From positions 186,001 to 250,000 of the forward strand of contig NZ_JBIRXP010000004.1 of assembly GCF_044389085.1 (NCBI RefSeq): DNA of 64,000 nucleotides, in the 5' to 3' direction. The position numbers and the translations under genes were made by a program. Origin of the DNA: Isoptericola sp044389085 (GTDB lineage Bacteria > Actinomycetota > Actinomycetes > Actinomycetales > Cellulomonadaceae). This document shows, piece by piece, positions 8,857-17,650 of the stretch (position 1 is its first letter; the number at the start of each line of letters is the position of its first letter). The notes under the pieces were generated by a model. That model did no database searches, was not told the DNA's origin, and saw nothing but the letters and a program-made list of their open reading frames with translations.

Positions 8857-10059
8857 TCAGGACCGCGCGGTCGCGAAGGCCTCGACGTGGCCGCGCCCGG
8901 CGAGCCCCATGAGCCGGTCCAGCGCACGGCGCGCGTCGGCCCGGTCGTCCTCCTCGGCCGCGAGCACCAGGGAGTACAGGTCCTTCGGGTCCTCCGGCTC
9001 GGCGACGAGGTCCAGGTGCTGCAGGAGCCCCGCGGGGACGTCGTCGCGCACGAACCGCAGCGCCGTCCAGTCCTCGACGGCGAACCCGACGGAGTCGAAG
9101 ACGGTGAGGGTGGTGTCGTCCGGGGTGTGCCGGTCGCCGGCGTGCCGGGTGAACGCCTCCCCCGGTCCCGCGGTGGCGGGTGCGCCGCGGCGCCCGTCGC
9201 GACGTCCGGCCACGACCTCCCACAGCTCGGTGACGACGAGGTCCGGCGTCTGCTGGATCTCGCCCTCGATGCGCGTCTGCGGCTCGTACTCGACGAAGAC
9301 CTCGGCGTCGCGCAGGATCGCGGGGTCGAGCTCGGTCTTGCCGGGGCAGTCACCGCCGATGGCGTTGACGTGCACGCCCGGGGCGGCGAGGCGGACCACC
9401 ATGTCGTGGGTGAGCACGGTCGCGTTCGCCTTGTCCGCCGTGCAGGTCGTGATGACGTCGGCGCCCGTGACGGCGTCCTCCCCGCTGGTCGCCTCGTGCA
9501 CCTCGAAGCCGAGGGCGCGCGCGTGCCGGGCGAGCTTCGCCTGCGCGCCCGGGTCGGTGTCCCAGACGCGCAGGTGCGTGATGCCGAGCGCGGCCCGCAT
9601 CCCCAGCGCCTGGAACTCGGACTGCGACCCGGCGCCGATCAGGGCGAGGGTGCGCGACCCGGTGCGCGCCAGGTACCGGGCGGCGAGGGCCGACGTCGAC
9701 GCCGTCCGCAGCGCCGTGAGCAGCGTCATCTCGGCGAGGAACGTGGGGTAGCCGTTGCGCACGTCCGCGAGGACGCCGAACGCGGTGACGGTCTGGAAGC
9801 CGCGCGCCGGGTTGCGGGGGTGGCCGTTGACGAACTTGAAGCCGTAGGTGGTGTCGTCGGACGTCGGCATGAGCTCGATGACGCCGTCGCGCGAGTGCGA
9901 CGCGATCCGCGGCCGCTTGTCGAGGTCTGGCCAGCGGGCGAAGTCGATCTCGAGGGCGTCCACGAGGTGGCCGATGACGGCCTCCGGGCCGCGGTGCGCC
10001 ACCCAGCGCGCCATGGACGCGACGTCGAGGAACGGGACCCTGCTGGTGGACGTGGTCAT
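8857..10059 (-). CDS. ocd: Ornithine cyclodeaminase family protein
   Basis: A 400-residue member of the ornithine cyclodeaminase/mu-crystallin family. These are NAD-dependent enzymes that turn L-ornithine into L-proline and ammonia, or related imine reductases. The Rossmann motif LIGAGSQSEFQALGM, the substrate-side RPRIASHSRDG and FKFVNGHPRNP, and the NAIGGDCPGKTELD block are all visible. The start ATG (10059) overlaps the stop of the dimethylargininase-like gene (ATGA), so the two form an operon. The C-terminal part (VFDSVGFAVEDW) matches the longer ornithine-cyclodeaminase subgroup. Together with the upstream gene it implies catabolism of arginine-type amino acids. Confidence 0.87.
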   Translation of the reverse strand: MTTSTSRVPFLDVASMARWVAHRGPEAVIGHLVDALEIDFARWPDLDKRPRIASHSRDGVIELMPTSDDTTYGFKFVNGHPRNPARGFQTVTAFGVLADVRNGYPTFLAEMTLLTALRTASTSALAARYLARTGSRTLALIGAGSQSEFQALGMRAALGITHLRVWDTDPGAQAKLARHARALGFEVHEATSGEDAVTGADVITTCTADKANATVLTHDMVVRLAAPGVHVNAIGGDCPGKTELDPAILRDAEVFVEYEPQTRIEGEIQQTPDLVVTELWEVVAGRRDGRRGAPATAGPGEAFTRHAGDRHTPDDTTLTVFDSVGFAVEDWTALRFVRDDVPAGLLQHLDLVAEPEDPKDLYSLVLAAEEDDRADARRALDRLMGLAGRGHVEAFATARS

Positions 10060-10973
10060 CAGATCGCCTCCGTCGTGAGCGCCGGGCGCAGCTCGAGCGT
10101 GCAGCACTTCACCGAGCCGCCGCCCTTGAGCAGCTCGGACAGGTCGACACCGACCGGCTCGAACCCGCGCTCGCGCAGCCGGGCGTGCATCCCGGTGGCG
10201 CGGTCGGTGAGGAACACGTGCCGCCCGTCGGAGACGGCGTTGAGCCCGAGCACGGCGGCGTCCTCGGGCGTGGCGAGGACGGCGTCCGGGTAGCGCTCGG
10301 CGAGCACCGCCTGCGAGGCGGGGCTGAACGCCTCCGGCAGGTAGGCGACCAGCGGCGACGGGCCGCCGTCGAGCACCGCGAGCGCCGTATCGAGGTGGTA
10401 GTAGCGCGGGTCCACGAGCTCGAGGGTCACGACCTCGATCCCGAGCAGCGCGGCGACCTCGGCGTGCGCGCCACGGGAGGTGCGGAACCCGGTGCCGGCC
10501 AGCATGACGTCGCCGGCGAGCAACAGGTCGCCCTCGCCCTCGTTCTGCTCCGTCGCCTGGCCGAGGCTCGTGACGCCGTCGCCCGCGCGGGCGAACCAGG
10601 ACTCGTAGGCGACGCCCTCCGGCCGGCGCTCGGGGTAGGTGAACCGCGCGGCCAGGGCTCGCCCGCCGAGCATGACCCCGCCGTTGGCGGCGTAGACCAT
10701 GTCGGGCAGTCCCGGCACCGGGTCGATCACCTCGACGTGGTGGCCGTGTGCCTCGTAGGTGGCGCGCAGGTGCTCCCACTGCGCCAGGGCACGGCCGGCG
10801 TCGACCGGGACGCCGAGGTCCATCCACGGGTTGATCTCGTAGACCACGTCGAAGTAGGTGGGCGGGCACATGAGGAAGCGGCGCGGGGTGCTCGTCCGCT
10901 CAGGGGTGCGCTCGCTCGTCGCGGGCTGGGGAACCGTGGCCGACGTCGTCGTCGGCGTGGTGAGGGCCGTCAT
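10059..10973 (-). CDS. ddaH: Dimethylargininase / amidinotransferase-family hydrolase
   Basis: A 304-residue guanidino-group-modifying enzyme of the DDAH/arginine deiminase superfamily. Motifs seen are MVYAANGGVML, the acidic EGEGDLLL, the catalytic-type histidine in RYYHLDTALAVL and the terminal nucleophile region GGGSVKCCTLEL. Family members hydrolyse methylated arginine, or arginine itself, to citrulline or ornithine derivatives. The first 30 residues are Thr/Pro-rich and may be untranslated; MCPPTYFDV at residue 35 is an alternative start. The gene is translationally coupled to ocd and divergent from an Lrp regulator that probably controls it. Confidence 0.8.
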   Translation of the reverse strand: MTALTTPTTTSATVPQPATSERTPERTSTPRRFLMCPPTYFDVVYEINPWMDLGVPVDAGRALAQWEHLRATYEAHGHHVEVIDPVPGLPDMVYAANGGVMLGGRALAARFTYPERRPEGVAYESWFARAGDGVTSLGQATEQNEGEGDLLLAGDVMLAGTGFRTSRGAHAEVAALLGIEVVTLELVDPRYYHLDTALAVLDGGPSPLVAYLPEAFSPASQAVLAERYPDAVLATPEDAAVLGLNAVSDGRHVFLTDRATGMHARLRERGFEPVGVDLSELLKGGGSVKCCTLELRPALTTEAI

Positions 10974-11119
10974 GATCGGGACGCTAGGGCCGGGGACGTT
11001 GCGCCCGACGCGCGATCCGTTGCGCGTTCGACGGCCCTACCCCGCGAATCGTGCGCGACGGTGGAAGAAGTCGGGCATCCTGACGGGATGGGGACGGCAA
11101 CGGGCGGCACGGTGACCAC
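10974..11119. promoter_or_regulatory. Divergent promoter region of the ddaH-ocd operon and lrp
   Basis: A 146-bp region between divergent starts. It holds short TTGCGC/GCGCAA-type dyad pieces but no clear -10/-35 I would defend. Lrp/AsnC proteins usually bind such shared promoters and respond to the amino acid metabolised by the divergent genes; that role is inferred here. Confidence 0.45.
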
Positions 11120-11578
11120 ATGGACGCGGTGAACCGGAAGATCGTCGGCCACCTGCTGCGCGACGGGCGCGCGACCTACGCCGACATCGGCGCCGACGTC
11201 GGGCTGTCCGCGCCGGCGGTGAAGCGGCGGGTGGACGTCATGCTGGCGCGTGGCGAGATCACCGGGTTCACGGTGCGGGTGGCGCCCGAGGAGCTGGGCT
11301 GGGGCGTCGAGGCGTACGTGGAGCTGTTCTGCCGCGGCAACGTCTCCCCCGGCACCCTGCGCCGCGACCTGGCGACCATCCCCGAGATCGTGCGGGTCGA
11401 CACCGTCACCGGGGAGGCGGACGCGATGGTGCAGATCATGGCCGGCAACATGGCCGACGTGGAGCGCACCGTGGAGGCCATCCGCGCCAGCGCCCGCGTG
11501 GACAAGACGCGCACGTCGCTGGTCATGACGCGCGTCATCGACCGGCCCGCCCGCTCGTCGTCGGCGGAGGGGGCGTGA
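11120..11578 (+). CDS. Lrp/AsnC family transcriptional regulator
   Basis: A 152-residue regulator. The N-terminal winged HTH (AVNRKIVGHLLRDGRATYADIGADVGLSAPAVKRRVDVM) is followed by the RAM ligand-binding fold with the DTVTGEADAMVQIMAGNM region and the usual VxKTRTSLVMTRVI end. The ATG is at 11120. It is divergent from the dimethylargininase-like gene, so it probably senses arginine, ornithine or proline and controls that operon. The lipoprotein gene starts 2 bp after its stop and may be cotranscribed. Confidence 0.9.
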   Translation: MDAVNRKIVGHLLRDGRATYADIGADVGLSAPAVKRRVDVMLARGEITGFTVRVAPEELGWGVEAYVELFCRGNVSPGTLRRDLATIPEIVRVDTVTGEADAMVQIMAGNMADVERTVEAIRASARVDKTRTSLVMTRVIDRPARSSSAEGA

Positions 11579-11579
11579 G

Positions 11580-12518
11580 GTGCGCGCCGGCCGCGCCGCC
11601 GTCGTCGTCGCCCTCGCCGCGGCGGGGTTGGTCGGCTGCACCACCGCGGGCGACGACGCCGAGCCGCTGCCCAGCGGTGTCGCGCAGGGGCTGACCGCCG
11701 AGCTGCGGCAGGACCGCACCCAGTACGCCGACCACCGCGCCAAGCTGCACGTCGTCAACGGTTCCGACGAGACCGTGACGCTGCTCGGCGGCGCCCTCGA
11801 CGCGCCGGGCTACGGCCCGAGCAGCCCCGACGGCCCGGTGCGGGCCCGCACCCTCGCACCCGGCGCCGGCCGCGACGTGCGGCTGCGGCTCGGCGAGGTC
11901 GACTGCGACGCCGCACCGCCCGCGGCCCTGGCCGGAGCGGACGCGCAGACGACGCCCGTCGCGACCGCGACCGTGCTCCTCGCGGCGGGAGCGGCGCCGT
12001 CGAGCACCACCGGTGCGGACGGCGGGGACGGCGGGACCGCCGTCGAGGTGCAGGTCACCGACCCGCTGGCACGCCTCGCCGCCGTGCACCGGGAGGCGTG
12101 CGCGGAGCGGCTCGTCGCCTCCGGGGTCACGCTGCGCGTCACCGACGTGCGCGGCGCGCAGGTGCCCGCGCCCGGCGGCGACGCGCCGGGCGGCCGGATC
12201 ACGCTCGCCGTCGACCCGGTGGCCGGCGGCCCCGACGTGCGGCTCGTGGAGATCTCCGGCACCACGCTGCTCTCCCCCGCCGCGGGCCACGCCTGGACGG
12301 GTGACGACCTCGCGGGCCAGGCGGACGGCCAGGTCGTGCTCGACGTCGTGCCCGCACGCTGCGACCCGCACGTCGTGGCCGAGGACAAGCGCGGCACCTT
12401 CCTGCCCGTGCACGCCGAGGTCGACGGCGCACGCCAGCCCGAGGTCTACGTGCCGATGACCGACCAGCAGCGCGCCGCCGTCTACGACCTCGTGCACGAC
12501 GCCTGCGGCTGGGGCTAG
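11580..12518 (+). CDS. Putative secreted lipoprotein
   Basis: A 312-residue protein with a lipoprotein signal: RAGRAAVVVALAAAGLVGC, where GLVGC is the lipobox and Cys20 the predicted lipidated residue. The mature part is acidic and beta-rich, with four further cysteines (VDCDA, REACAE, ARCDP, DACGW) that may form disulfides. I do not recognise the family. It starts with GTG 11580, one base after the Lrp stop, so it is probably translated from the same mRNA. Nothing links it functionally to amino-acid catabolism. Confidence 0.78.
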   Translation: MRAGRAAVVVALAAAGLVGCTTAGDDAEPLPSGVAQGLTAELRQDRTQYADHRAKLHVVNGSDETVTLLGGALDAPGYGPSSPDGPVRARTLAPGAGRDVRLRLGEVDCDAAPPAALAGADAQTTPVATATVLLAAGAAPSSTTGADGGDGGTAVEVQVTDPLARLAAVHREACAERLVASGVTLRVTDVRGAQVPAPGGDAPGGRITLAVDPVAGGPDVRLVEISGTTLLSPAAGHAWTGDDLAGQADGQVVLDVVPARCDPHVVAEDKRGTFLPVHAEVDGARQPEVYVPMTDQQRAAVYDLVHDACGWG

Positions 12519-12662
12519 GCGACCGAGCGGGTGAATTTCCGTCCGCCGCTCCTCTTATTGAGGCAACATCAGTAGTCTCCTCCTGACCCGTCGATGGCGA
12601 CGGTCCACGGCCCTGCGCCGTGCCGACTTCCTGCGTCACCGACGACGCGGAGTGAGGCTCCG
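12519..12662 (+). promoter_or_regulatory. Probable promoter region of the heptad-repeat gene
   Basis: A 144-bp gap with a patch (about 12530-12585) clearly richer in A and T than its surroundings, including TTATTGAGG and CAGTAGTCT. It is consistent with a promoter but no exact boxes are assigned. Confidence 0.35.
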
Positions 12663-14717
12663 ATGAACCCGAGAAACCCCTTGTCCCGCGGCGCCCGCGG
12701 GCCCGTCGCGTCCACCACCGTCGCCATCGCGGCCCTCGCGCTCGCGGCCCTCGCCGCGCTGGTGGTGCTCCTCCTGCTCAACGGCCAGGTCGCCGACGGC
12801 GCGACACGCCTCGACGCCGGAGCCGTCCAGGTCGACGACGGCGCGGCCCGCGTGTCCGAGGGCAGCACACAGCTCGCCGACGGAGCCGGCGAGCTGTCCG
12901 ACGGCGCCGGCGAGCTCGTCGACGGCACAACCCGCCTCGTCGACGGGGCCGGTGACCTCACGGACGGCACCGCAGAGCTCGCCAGCGGAGCGGCCGAGCT
13001 GTCCGAGGGCCTCAACGACCGGCTGAGCCCCGGCGCCACCCGTGCCGCCGACGGCATCGTCGAGCTGCACGACGGCACGGTGCGACTCCGCGCCGGCAGT
13101 GCCGACCTCGCCGACGGCACGTCCCAGCTCTACGACGGCAGCACCACCCTCGCCGCGGGCGCAGGCGCGCTCGCAGACGGCGCCGCGCGAGCCGATGCGG
13201 GCGCGAGCCGGCTGGCAGCGGGCTCCGGCGAGGCCGCCGACGGCGCTCGGGCCGTCGCCGGGGGTACCGAGGCGTTGGTGGCGGGCAGCGACAAGCTCGC
13301 CGTGGGCTCCGAAGGGCTCACTGCCGGTGCGGAGGAGCTCTCCAGCGGCGTCCATGACCTCTCGCGGGGAATCGACTCGCTCGTGAGCAAGGGTGGCGCG
13401 CTCGCGGACGGCGCCACCAAGTCGGCCGCTGGGGCCCAGGATGTTCTCGCGGGCGCCACGGGCGTCGACCTGGGTGCGGACAAGGTCGTCGCCGGCGCGA
13501 CGAAGGCCGCGGGCGGAGCGTCCGAGCTCGCGGCAGGCGCCGCGACCGCCGCACACGGAGCCCGGCTGGCGGCTGACAGCAGCACACAGCTCGCCGAGGG
13601 GCTGAAGCCGGTCGTCGCAGGGGCGGACAAGACCGCCGCTGGAGCAGCCGGCCTGGCAGCAGAGCTGAGCAAGCTGGCTGAGGGCACGGAGGACGAGGCG
13701 ACCAAGGCGAACCTGGAGGCGCTCGCCGCCAAGGCCGAGGCGGTCGCGGGCGGAGCCGGTCAGGTCGCGGGCGGCGTCCGCACCGGCCAGGCGAACGTCG
13801 CCGCGCTCGCAGGGTCGCTCAGCACGCTCGCCGGAGGTGCCGCGAAGGTCGAGGACGGCGCCCAGGGTCTCTCCGCGGGCCTGAACGACGAGAAGAAGGG
13901 TCTGCTCGTCGGCACGCAGGAGCTCGCCGCCGGCACCGAAAAGCTCAAGTCCGGCGCCGATAGCCTCGCCGCCGGCACCGCTCGGGTCAGCGGCGGCGTC
14001 TCCGCCGTGCTCGATGGAGGCACAAGGCTCCAGGTCGGCGCGACGAAGGCCGCGGCCGGCGCCGACGACCTCTCGGCCGGCTCCGACACCCTCGACGCGG
14101 GGCTCGGCGATCTCGTCGTCAAGAGCGTCACGCTGAACGATGGCGCTCAGCTCGTCGCGTCCGGGACGGGCCGCGTGGCGACCGGCGCCGCCGAGCTCTC
14201 GGTCAAGACGCCCGCGCTCTCGGCAGGGGCCGACACCGTCGCCGCCGGCAACGCCCGGCTCTCCACCAAGCTGGGCGACGCGGAAGCGGGCGCGCGGCGC
14301 CTGGCGGCAGGACTCGACGACACGGAGGTGGGCGCGAGCCGACTGGAGGACGGCCTGGACGAGCTCAAGACGGGCGCCACCGACGCCGCAGCGGGTGCCG
14401 AGCGGCTCAGCAAGGGCAGCGTGCGCCTGGACGCGGGGGCGGCCGAGCTCGCCACGGGTTCTGGCGACCTGGCCGACGGGGCAGGGCGGCTGCTCACGGG
14501 GGCCACGCAGCTCTCGGAGGGCAGCACGGACCTCGCGGACGGTGCCACGACGCTCGCGGCGGGCACCACGGAGCTCGCCGACGGCACCGGCACGATGAAG
14601 TCCGAGGTCACGAACAGCTCGGCCGGAGACTGGGCGCTCGGCGCCGGGATCCTGGTCGCGCTCGGGCTGCTGGCGGCGGTCGCCGCGCTCGCGCTCCACG
14701 TGCGGCGCCGCGCCTGA
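12663..14717 (+). CDS. Membrane-anchored heptad-repeat protein (xxxLxxG type)
   Basis: A 684-residue protein. The N-terminal helix (residues 17-41, Ala/Leu-rich, ending LVVLLLLNG) and a C-terminal helix (LGAGILVALGLLAAVAAL followed by RRRA) flank about 600 residues of near-continuous seven-residue repeats. The repeats have the pattern xxxLxxG or xxLADGA (for example ELSDGAGELVDGTTRL). This is the repeat called xxxLxxG, found in the extracytoplasmic part of YhgE/Pip-type membrane proteins. The permease-like membrane half of those proteins is missing. It probably forms a long extracellular helical rod held at both ends. The ATG at 12663 follows GTGAGG. It is monocistronic, between an AT-richer upstream region and a strong terminator. 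Confidence 0.8.
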   Translation: MNPRNPLSRGARGPVASTTVAIAALALAALAALVVLLLLNGQVADGATRLDAGAVQVDDGAARVSEGSTQLADGAGELSDGAGELVDGTTRLVDGAGDLTDGTAELASGAAELSEGLNDRLSPGATRAADGIVELHDGTVRLRAGSADLADGTSQLYDGSTTLAAGAGALADGAARADAGASRLAAGSGEAADGARAVAGGTEALVAGSDKLAVGSEGLTAGAEELSSGVHDLSRGIDSLVSKGGALADGATKSAAGAQDVLAGATGVDLGADKVVAGATKAAGGASELAAGAATAAHGARLAADSSTQLAEGLKPVVAGADKTAAGAAGLAAELSKLAEGTEDEATKANLEALAAKAEAVAGGAGQVAGGVRTGQANVAALAGSLSTLAGGAAKVEDGAQGLSAGLNDEKKGLLVGTQELAAGTEKLKSGADSLAAGTARVSGGVSAVLDGGTRLQVGATKAAAGADDLSAGSDTLDAGLGDLVVKSVTLNDGAQLVASGTGRVATGAAELSVKTPALSAGADTVAAGNARLSTKLGDAEAGARRLAAGLDDTEVGASRLEDGLDELKTGATDAAAGAERLSKGSVRLDAGAAELATGSGDLADGAGRLLTGATQLSEGSTDLADGATTLAAGTTELADGTGTMKSEVTNSSAGDWALGAGILVALGLLAAVAALALHVRRRA

Positions 14718-14734
14718 CACCAGGCCGAGAACAC

Positions 14735-14778
14735 CGACGGCCCGGCCGGCGCTCAGGGGAGCGTCGGCCGGGCCGTCG
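14735..14778. terminator. Strong bidirectional terminator
   Basis: A 20-bp almost perfect inverted repeat (arms 14735-14754 and 14759-14778, 4-nt loop). It lies between the convergent heptad-repeat and 5'-nucleotidase genes. Confidence 0.85.
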
Positions 14779-14795
14779 ACGTCAGGGCGGTCCGC

Positions 14796-17123
14796 TCACC
14801 ACGTGCCGAAGATGACCTCCCAGAGGCTCTTCACGCGGATGGTGGTGGTCGTGGTCGCGGCCTCGGTGGCGTCGTCGCCGGAGTAGCGGACCTCCACCTT
14901 GACGGTGCCGGGCTGGAACGGCCCCGCCCACAGGCGGGCGTCGCCCTTCTTGTTCAGCGTGGCGGCGTCGACCTTCTTGCCGTCGACCGTCGCGGTGACC
15001 TTCCCGGTGGGCGTGCCGTCCGGGGTCTCGACGGACACCGCGAGGCGCACCGGCTGGAACCAGGCGACGGCGGTCTTCGGGGCGTCGACCGTGAGGGTGG
15101 GCGTGGCCTTGGCGGGCTCGGCCACCTGGATCGGCACGGTCACCTCGGTGCCGGTCGCGGCACCCGACAGCGTGAGCACCGCGGCGCCGGCGGCGGCGTC
15201 GTCCGGGAGCTCGACGGCGACCGACGCGGTGCCGATCGTGTCGTCCGGCGTGGTGCCCGCGGTCGTGGTGACGGCGGCCGTACCGAGCACCTCGTCACCG
15301 AGGGACACGGTGAGCTCCGGGTCGGTGACGTCGCCGGGGGCGGACATCGACCACGACGAGACGTCGAACGCTACGGTCGCGCCCGGCTCGTACTCCTCGG
15401 GGGCGTCGGCCGGGAACGAGACGCCGACGGCGCGCTGGCTCGGGTCGACGGCGAGGGGCTCGTCCGCGGCGAAGGTCGCCATGTAGTCGACGAACGCGGC
15501 GAGGTCGGCCTTGCCGGTGTCGCGGGCGTTCGCGCCGTCCGCGAAGGCGCGGAAGTTGTCGCCGCCCGACGCGAGGAACGAGTTCACCGTCACGGAGTAC
15601 GCGGCGGCCGTGTCGATCGCCTCACCGTCCAGCCACATGCCGGTGATGCGGTCTCCCTCGGGCCGGTTCGCGTCGAAGGTGTACGTGAAGCCCTCGGAGA
15701 CGCCGAGCCGCAGGAACGGCCGCGACGGCACGTTGCCCGCGGCGTCGCGCTGCCACTGCTGCTCCAGGACCGTCTTGATCTGCGCGCCCGTGAGGCTCAT
15801 GTTGACGAGCGTGTTGGCGAAGGGCTGCACCGCCGCCGCCTGCTTGTACGTGAGCGTGCGCGGGAAGTCTCCCGTGCCGGAGCCCACCATGTCGGCGCGC
15901 AGGCCGCCCGGGTTCATGAACGCGATCTGCGCCGCCCCGGACTCCGGGGCCTCGGTGGCCCAGCGCTGCACCTCGGCGACGAGGTTGCCGAGGGTGGACT
16001 CGCCGCCCCGGTTCTCCGCGCCGGACGCGAGCTTGGCACGGTTGACGGCCCCGCCGATCTGGCCCAGCGGCTCCGCGCCGAGCACGTCGGCCTCGGCGAC
16101 GGCGTCGGACACGATCGACGTGACGGCCGGGTCCGCCGGGTAGTTGCCCGCCAGCGGCAGGACGGCGGTCTCGACGCCCGCGACCTCGCCGGTCGCGGCG
16201 TCCACCGAGTAGACGAGCTGGTTGAGGTTGTAGCCGTACTGGCCGGCGGAGACGACCGGGCGCTCCGTCACGGCCTCGCCGGCCCACTCGTCCACGGGGA
16301 ACGCGCAGTCGTAGGCCAGGTGCGTGTGCCCCGAGACGATGGCGTCGACCTCGGGGCTGACGGCGTTGACGATCTCGGCGAACGCGTTGTCCGCCGTCGG
16401 CATCGCGGCGCAGTCCGTGGACTCCGCGCCCTCGTGCACCAGCAGGACGACGACGTCGGCGCCCTCGGCCTTGAGCGCGTCGGCCTCCTCGTTCGTCGTG
16501 TCGACGATGCTCTGCACCTCGAGGTCGGCGATTCCCGCCGGGCTGACGAGCGCCGGCAGCTCCTCGGTGACGGCGCCGACGAAGCCGACCTGCACGTCGC
16601 CGAAGTCCTTGATCCACGTGGCGGGCACGGCGTCGTCGCCGGTCGCCCGGACCTTGAGGTTCGCCGCCACGTACTGCCACTGCGCGCCGCCGTACGGGTT
16701 GGTCTCGGCGTCGTAGGGCGCCATGACGCGGTTCAGCAGGTCGTCGTGACCGTGGTCGAGCTCGTGGTTGCCGACGGCCGACACGTCGAGGCCCGCGGCG
16801 TTGAGGGCGTCGATGGTGGGCTTGTCGTTCTGGATGAACGACTCGAACGTCGAGGCGCCGATCAGGTCGCCCGCGGCGGCGAAGACGGTGTTCGGGTTCT
16901 CGGCGCGCAGCTGCTGCACCGCGCCGGCCAGCACGGCGGCGCCGGCCTCGGCGCCGTTCGCCTGGATGCGGCCGTGGAAGTCGTTGGTGGCGAGGATCTG
17001 GACGTCGACGATCGGGTCGGCGCTGGCAGACACGGCGCCGGCGGTCGTGACCCCCGTGAGGGCGAGGGTGACGACCGCGAGGCCGGCGGTCCGCCGGCGG
17101 AGGGTGGGCCGAGCAGAGGACAT
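14796..17123 (-). CDS. Secreted bifunctional metallophosphatase / 5'-nucleotidase
   Basis: A 775-residue exported enzyme of the UshA/5'-nucleotidase family. After a signal peptide (cleavage near ASA, about residue 35) comes the calcineurin-like domain with its metal motifs ATNDFHGRI, AAGDLIGAST, VGNHELDHG, LVHEGAE and SGHTHLAYD. The C-terminal nucleotidase domain (about 340-520) carries the GGLRADM and SFLASGGDNFRAF blocks that bind the base. The last 250 residues are two or more Ig-like beta modules ending in KSLWEVIFGTW. It probably scavenges phosphate and nucleosides from extracellular nucleotides. ATG 17123 is preceded by GGGAGC. It is monocistronic. Confidence 0.92.
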   Translation of the reverse strand: MSSARPTLRRRTAGLAVVTLALTGVTTAGAVSASADPIVDVQILATNDFHGRIQANGAEAGAAVLAGAVQQLRAENPNTVFAAAGDLIGASTFESFIQNDKPTIDALNAAGLDVSAVGNHELDHGHDDLLNRVMAPYDAETNPYGGAQWQYVAANLKVRATGDDAVPATWIKDFGDVQVGFVGAVTEELPALVSPAGIADLEVQSIVDTTNEEADALKAEGADVVVLLVHEGAESTDCAAMPTADNAFAEIVNAVSPEVDAIVSGHTHLAYDCAFPVDEWAGEAVTERPVVSAGQYGYNLNQLVYSVDAATGEVAGVETAVLPLAGNYPADPAVTSIVSDAVAEADVLGAEPLGQIGGAVNRAKLASGAENRGGESTLGNLVAEVQRWATEAPESGAAQIAFMNPGGLRADMVGSGTGDFPRTLTYKQAAAVQPFANTLVNMSLTGAQIKTVLEQQWQRDAAGNVPSRPFLRLGVSEGFTYTFDANRPEGDRITGMWLDGEAIDTAAAYSVTVNSFLASGGDNFRAFADGANARDTGKADLAAFVDYMATFAADEPLAVDPSQRAVGVSFPADAPEEYEPGATVAFDVSSWSMSAPGDVTDPELTVSLGDEVLGTAAVTTTAGTTPDDTIGTASVAVELPDDAAAGAAVLTLSGAATGTEVTVPIQVAEPAKATPTLTVDAPKTAVAWFQPVRLAVSVETPDGTPTGKVTATVDGKKVDAATLNKKGDARLWAGPFQPGTVKVEVRYSGDDATEAATTTTTIRVKSLWEVIFGTW

Positions 17124-17237
17124 GGGATGCTCCCGGTGACAGGGACTGTGGTGGGCGTCACCGTAGCGGGGCCGTGCGACACCGGCATGACGGCCGCGAG
17201 AACCGCGGAAGAACGAGAGCGTGGCGGAGCAGGACTC

Positions 17238-17270
17238 GAACTACCTCGCCGGGTCCGGAACTACCTCGCC
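17238..17270. repeat. Two 20-bp-spaced copies of the GAACTACCTCGCC motif
   Basis: The 13-bp motif GAACTACCTCGCC occurs at 17238-17250 and 17258-17270, exactly 20 bp apart. Read on the minus strand (GGCGAGGTAGTTC), the second copy contains the TAG stop of the DUF3817 gene. The same motif recurs in the array at 47984-48137. Confidence 0.85.
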
Positions 17271-17650
17271 GAGACGGGCTCGGGCTCCGGGGCCGTGGCC
17301 GCGGCCTCCCGCGCCGCCGGGTCGCTGAGGTGGCCCGTGCGGCGCAGCCACCACTCGACGAGCAGCGTCGTCAGGGGCGGGACGGCGGCCGCGAACGCCA
17401 CCAGCGCGCGGAACCAGCCCCAGCGGAGCTTCACCGCGGCGACCAGCGCGACCACCAGGTACGCCACGAACGCCGCGCCGTGGAGCCGGCCGAACAGCCA
17501 GACGCCCGCCTCCGTCGTCTCCGTGACGTACTTGAGGAACATGCCGACCAGCAGGCCCGCCCAGGTGAACGCCTCGATCACGGCGACGACGGCGAAGACG
17601 CGGCCCGCCGGGGACAGGGGCTGGCGGGTGGGCGCGGGGGTGGCAGGCAT
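17261..17650 (-). CDS. DUF3817 membrane protein
   Basis: A 129-residue integral membrane protein of the DUF3817 family, common in actinobacteria. Family marks are the first helix with EAFTWAGLLVGMFLKYVTE, the central GRLHGAAFVAYLVVAL helix, and the final TTLLVEWWLRRTG. Three transmembrane helices are predicted. Function is unknown; relatives are often annotated as YdzA-like or integral membrane proteins. Its stop codon lies inside a repeated GGCGAGGTAGTT motif. Confidence 0.85.
   Translation of the reverse strand: MPATPAPTRQPLSPAGRVFAVVAVIEAFTWAGLLVGMFLKYVTETTEAGVWLFGRLHGAAFVAYLVVALVAAVKLRWGWFRALVAFAAAVPPLTTLLVEWWLRRTGHLSDPAAREAAATAPEPEPVSAR

Noticed and set aside
14899..16143. Plus-strand Ser/Thr/Ala-rich frames opposite the 5'-nucleotidase
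   Set aside because: Composition is that of a complementary-strand shadow. The minus-strand frame has full family motifs.
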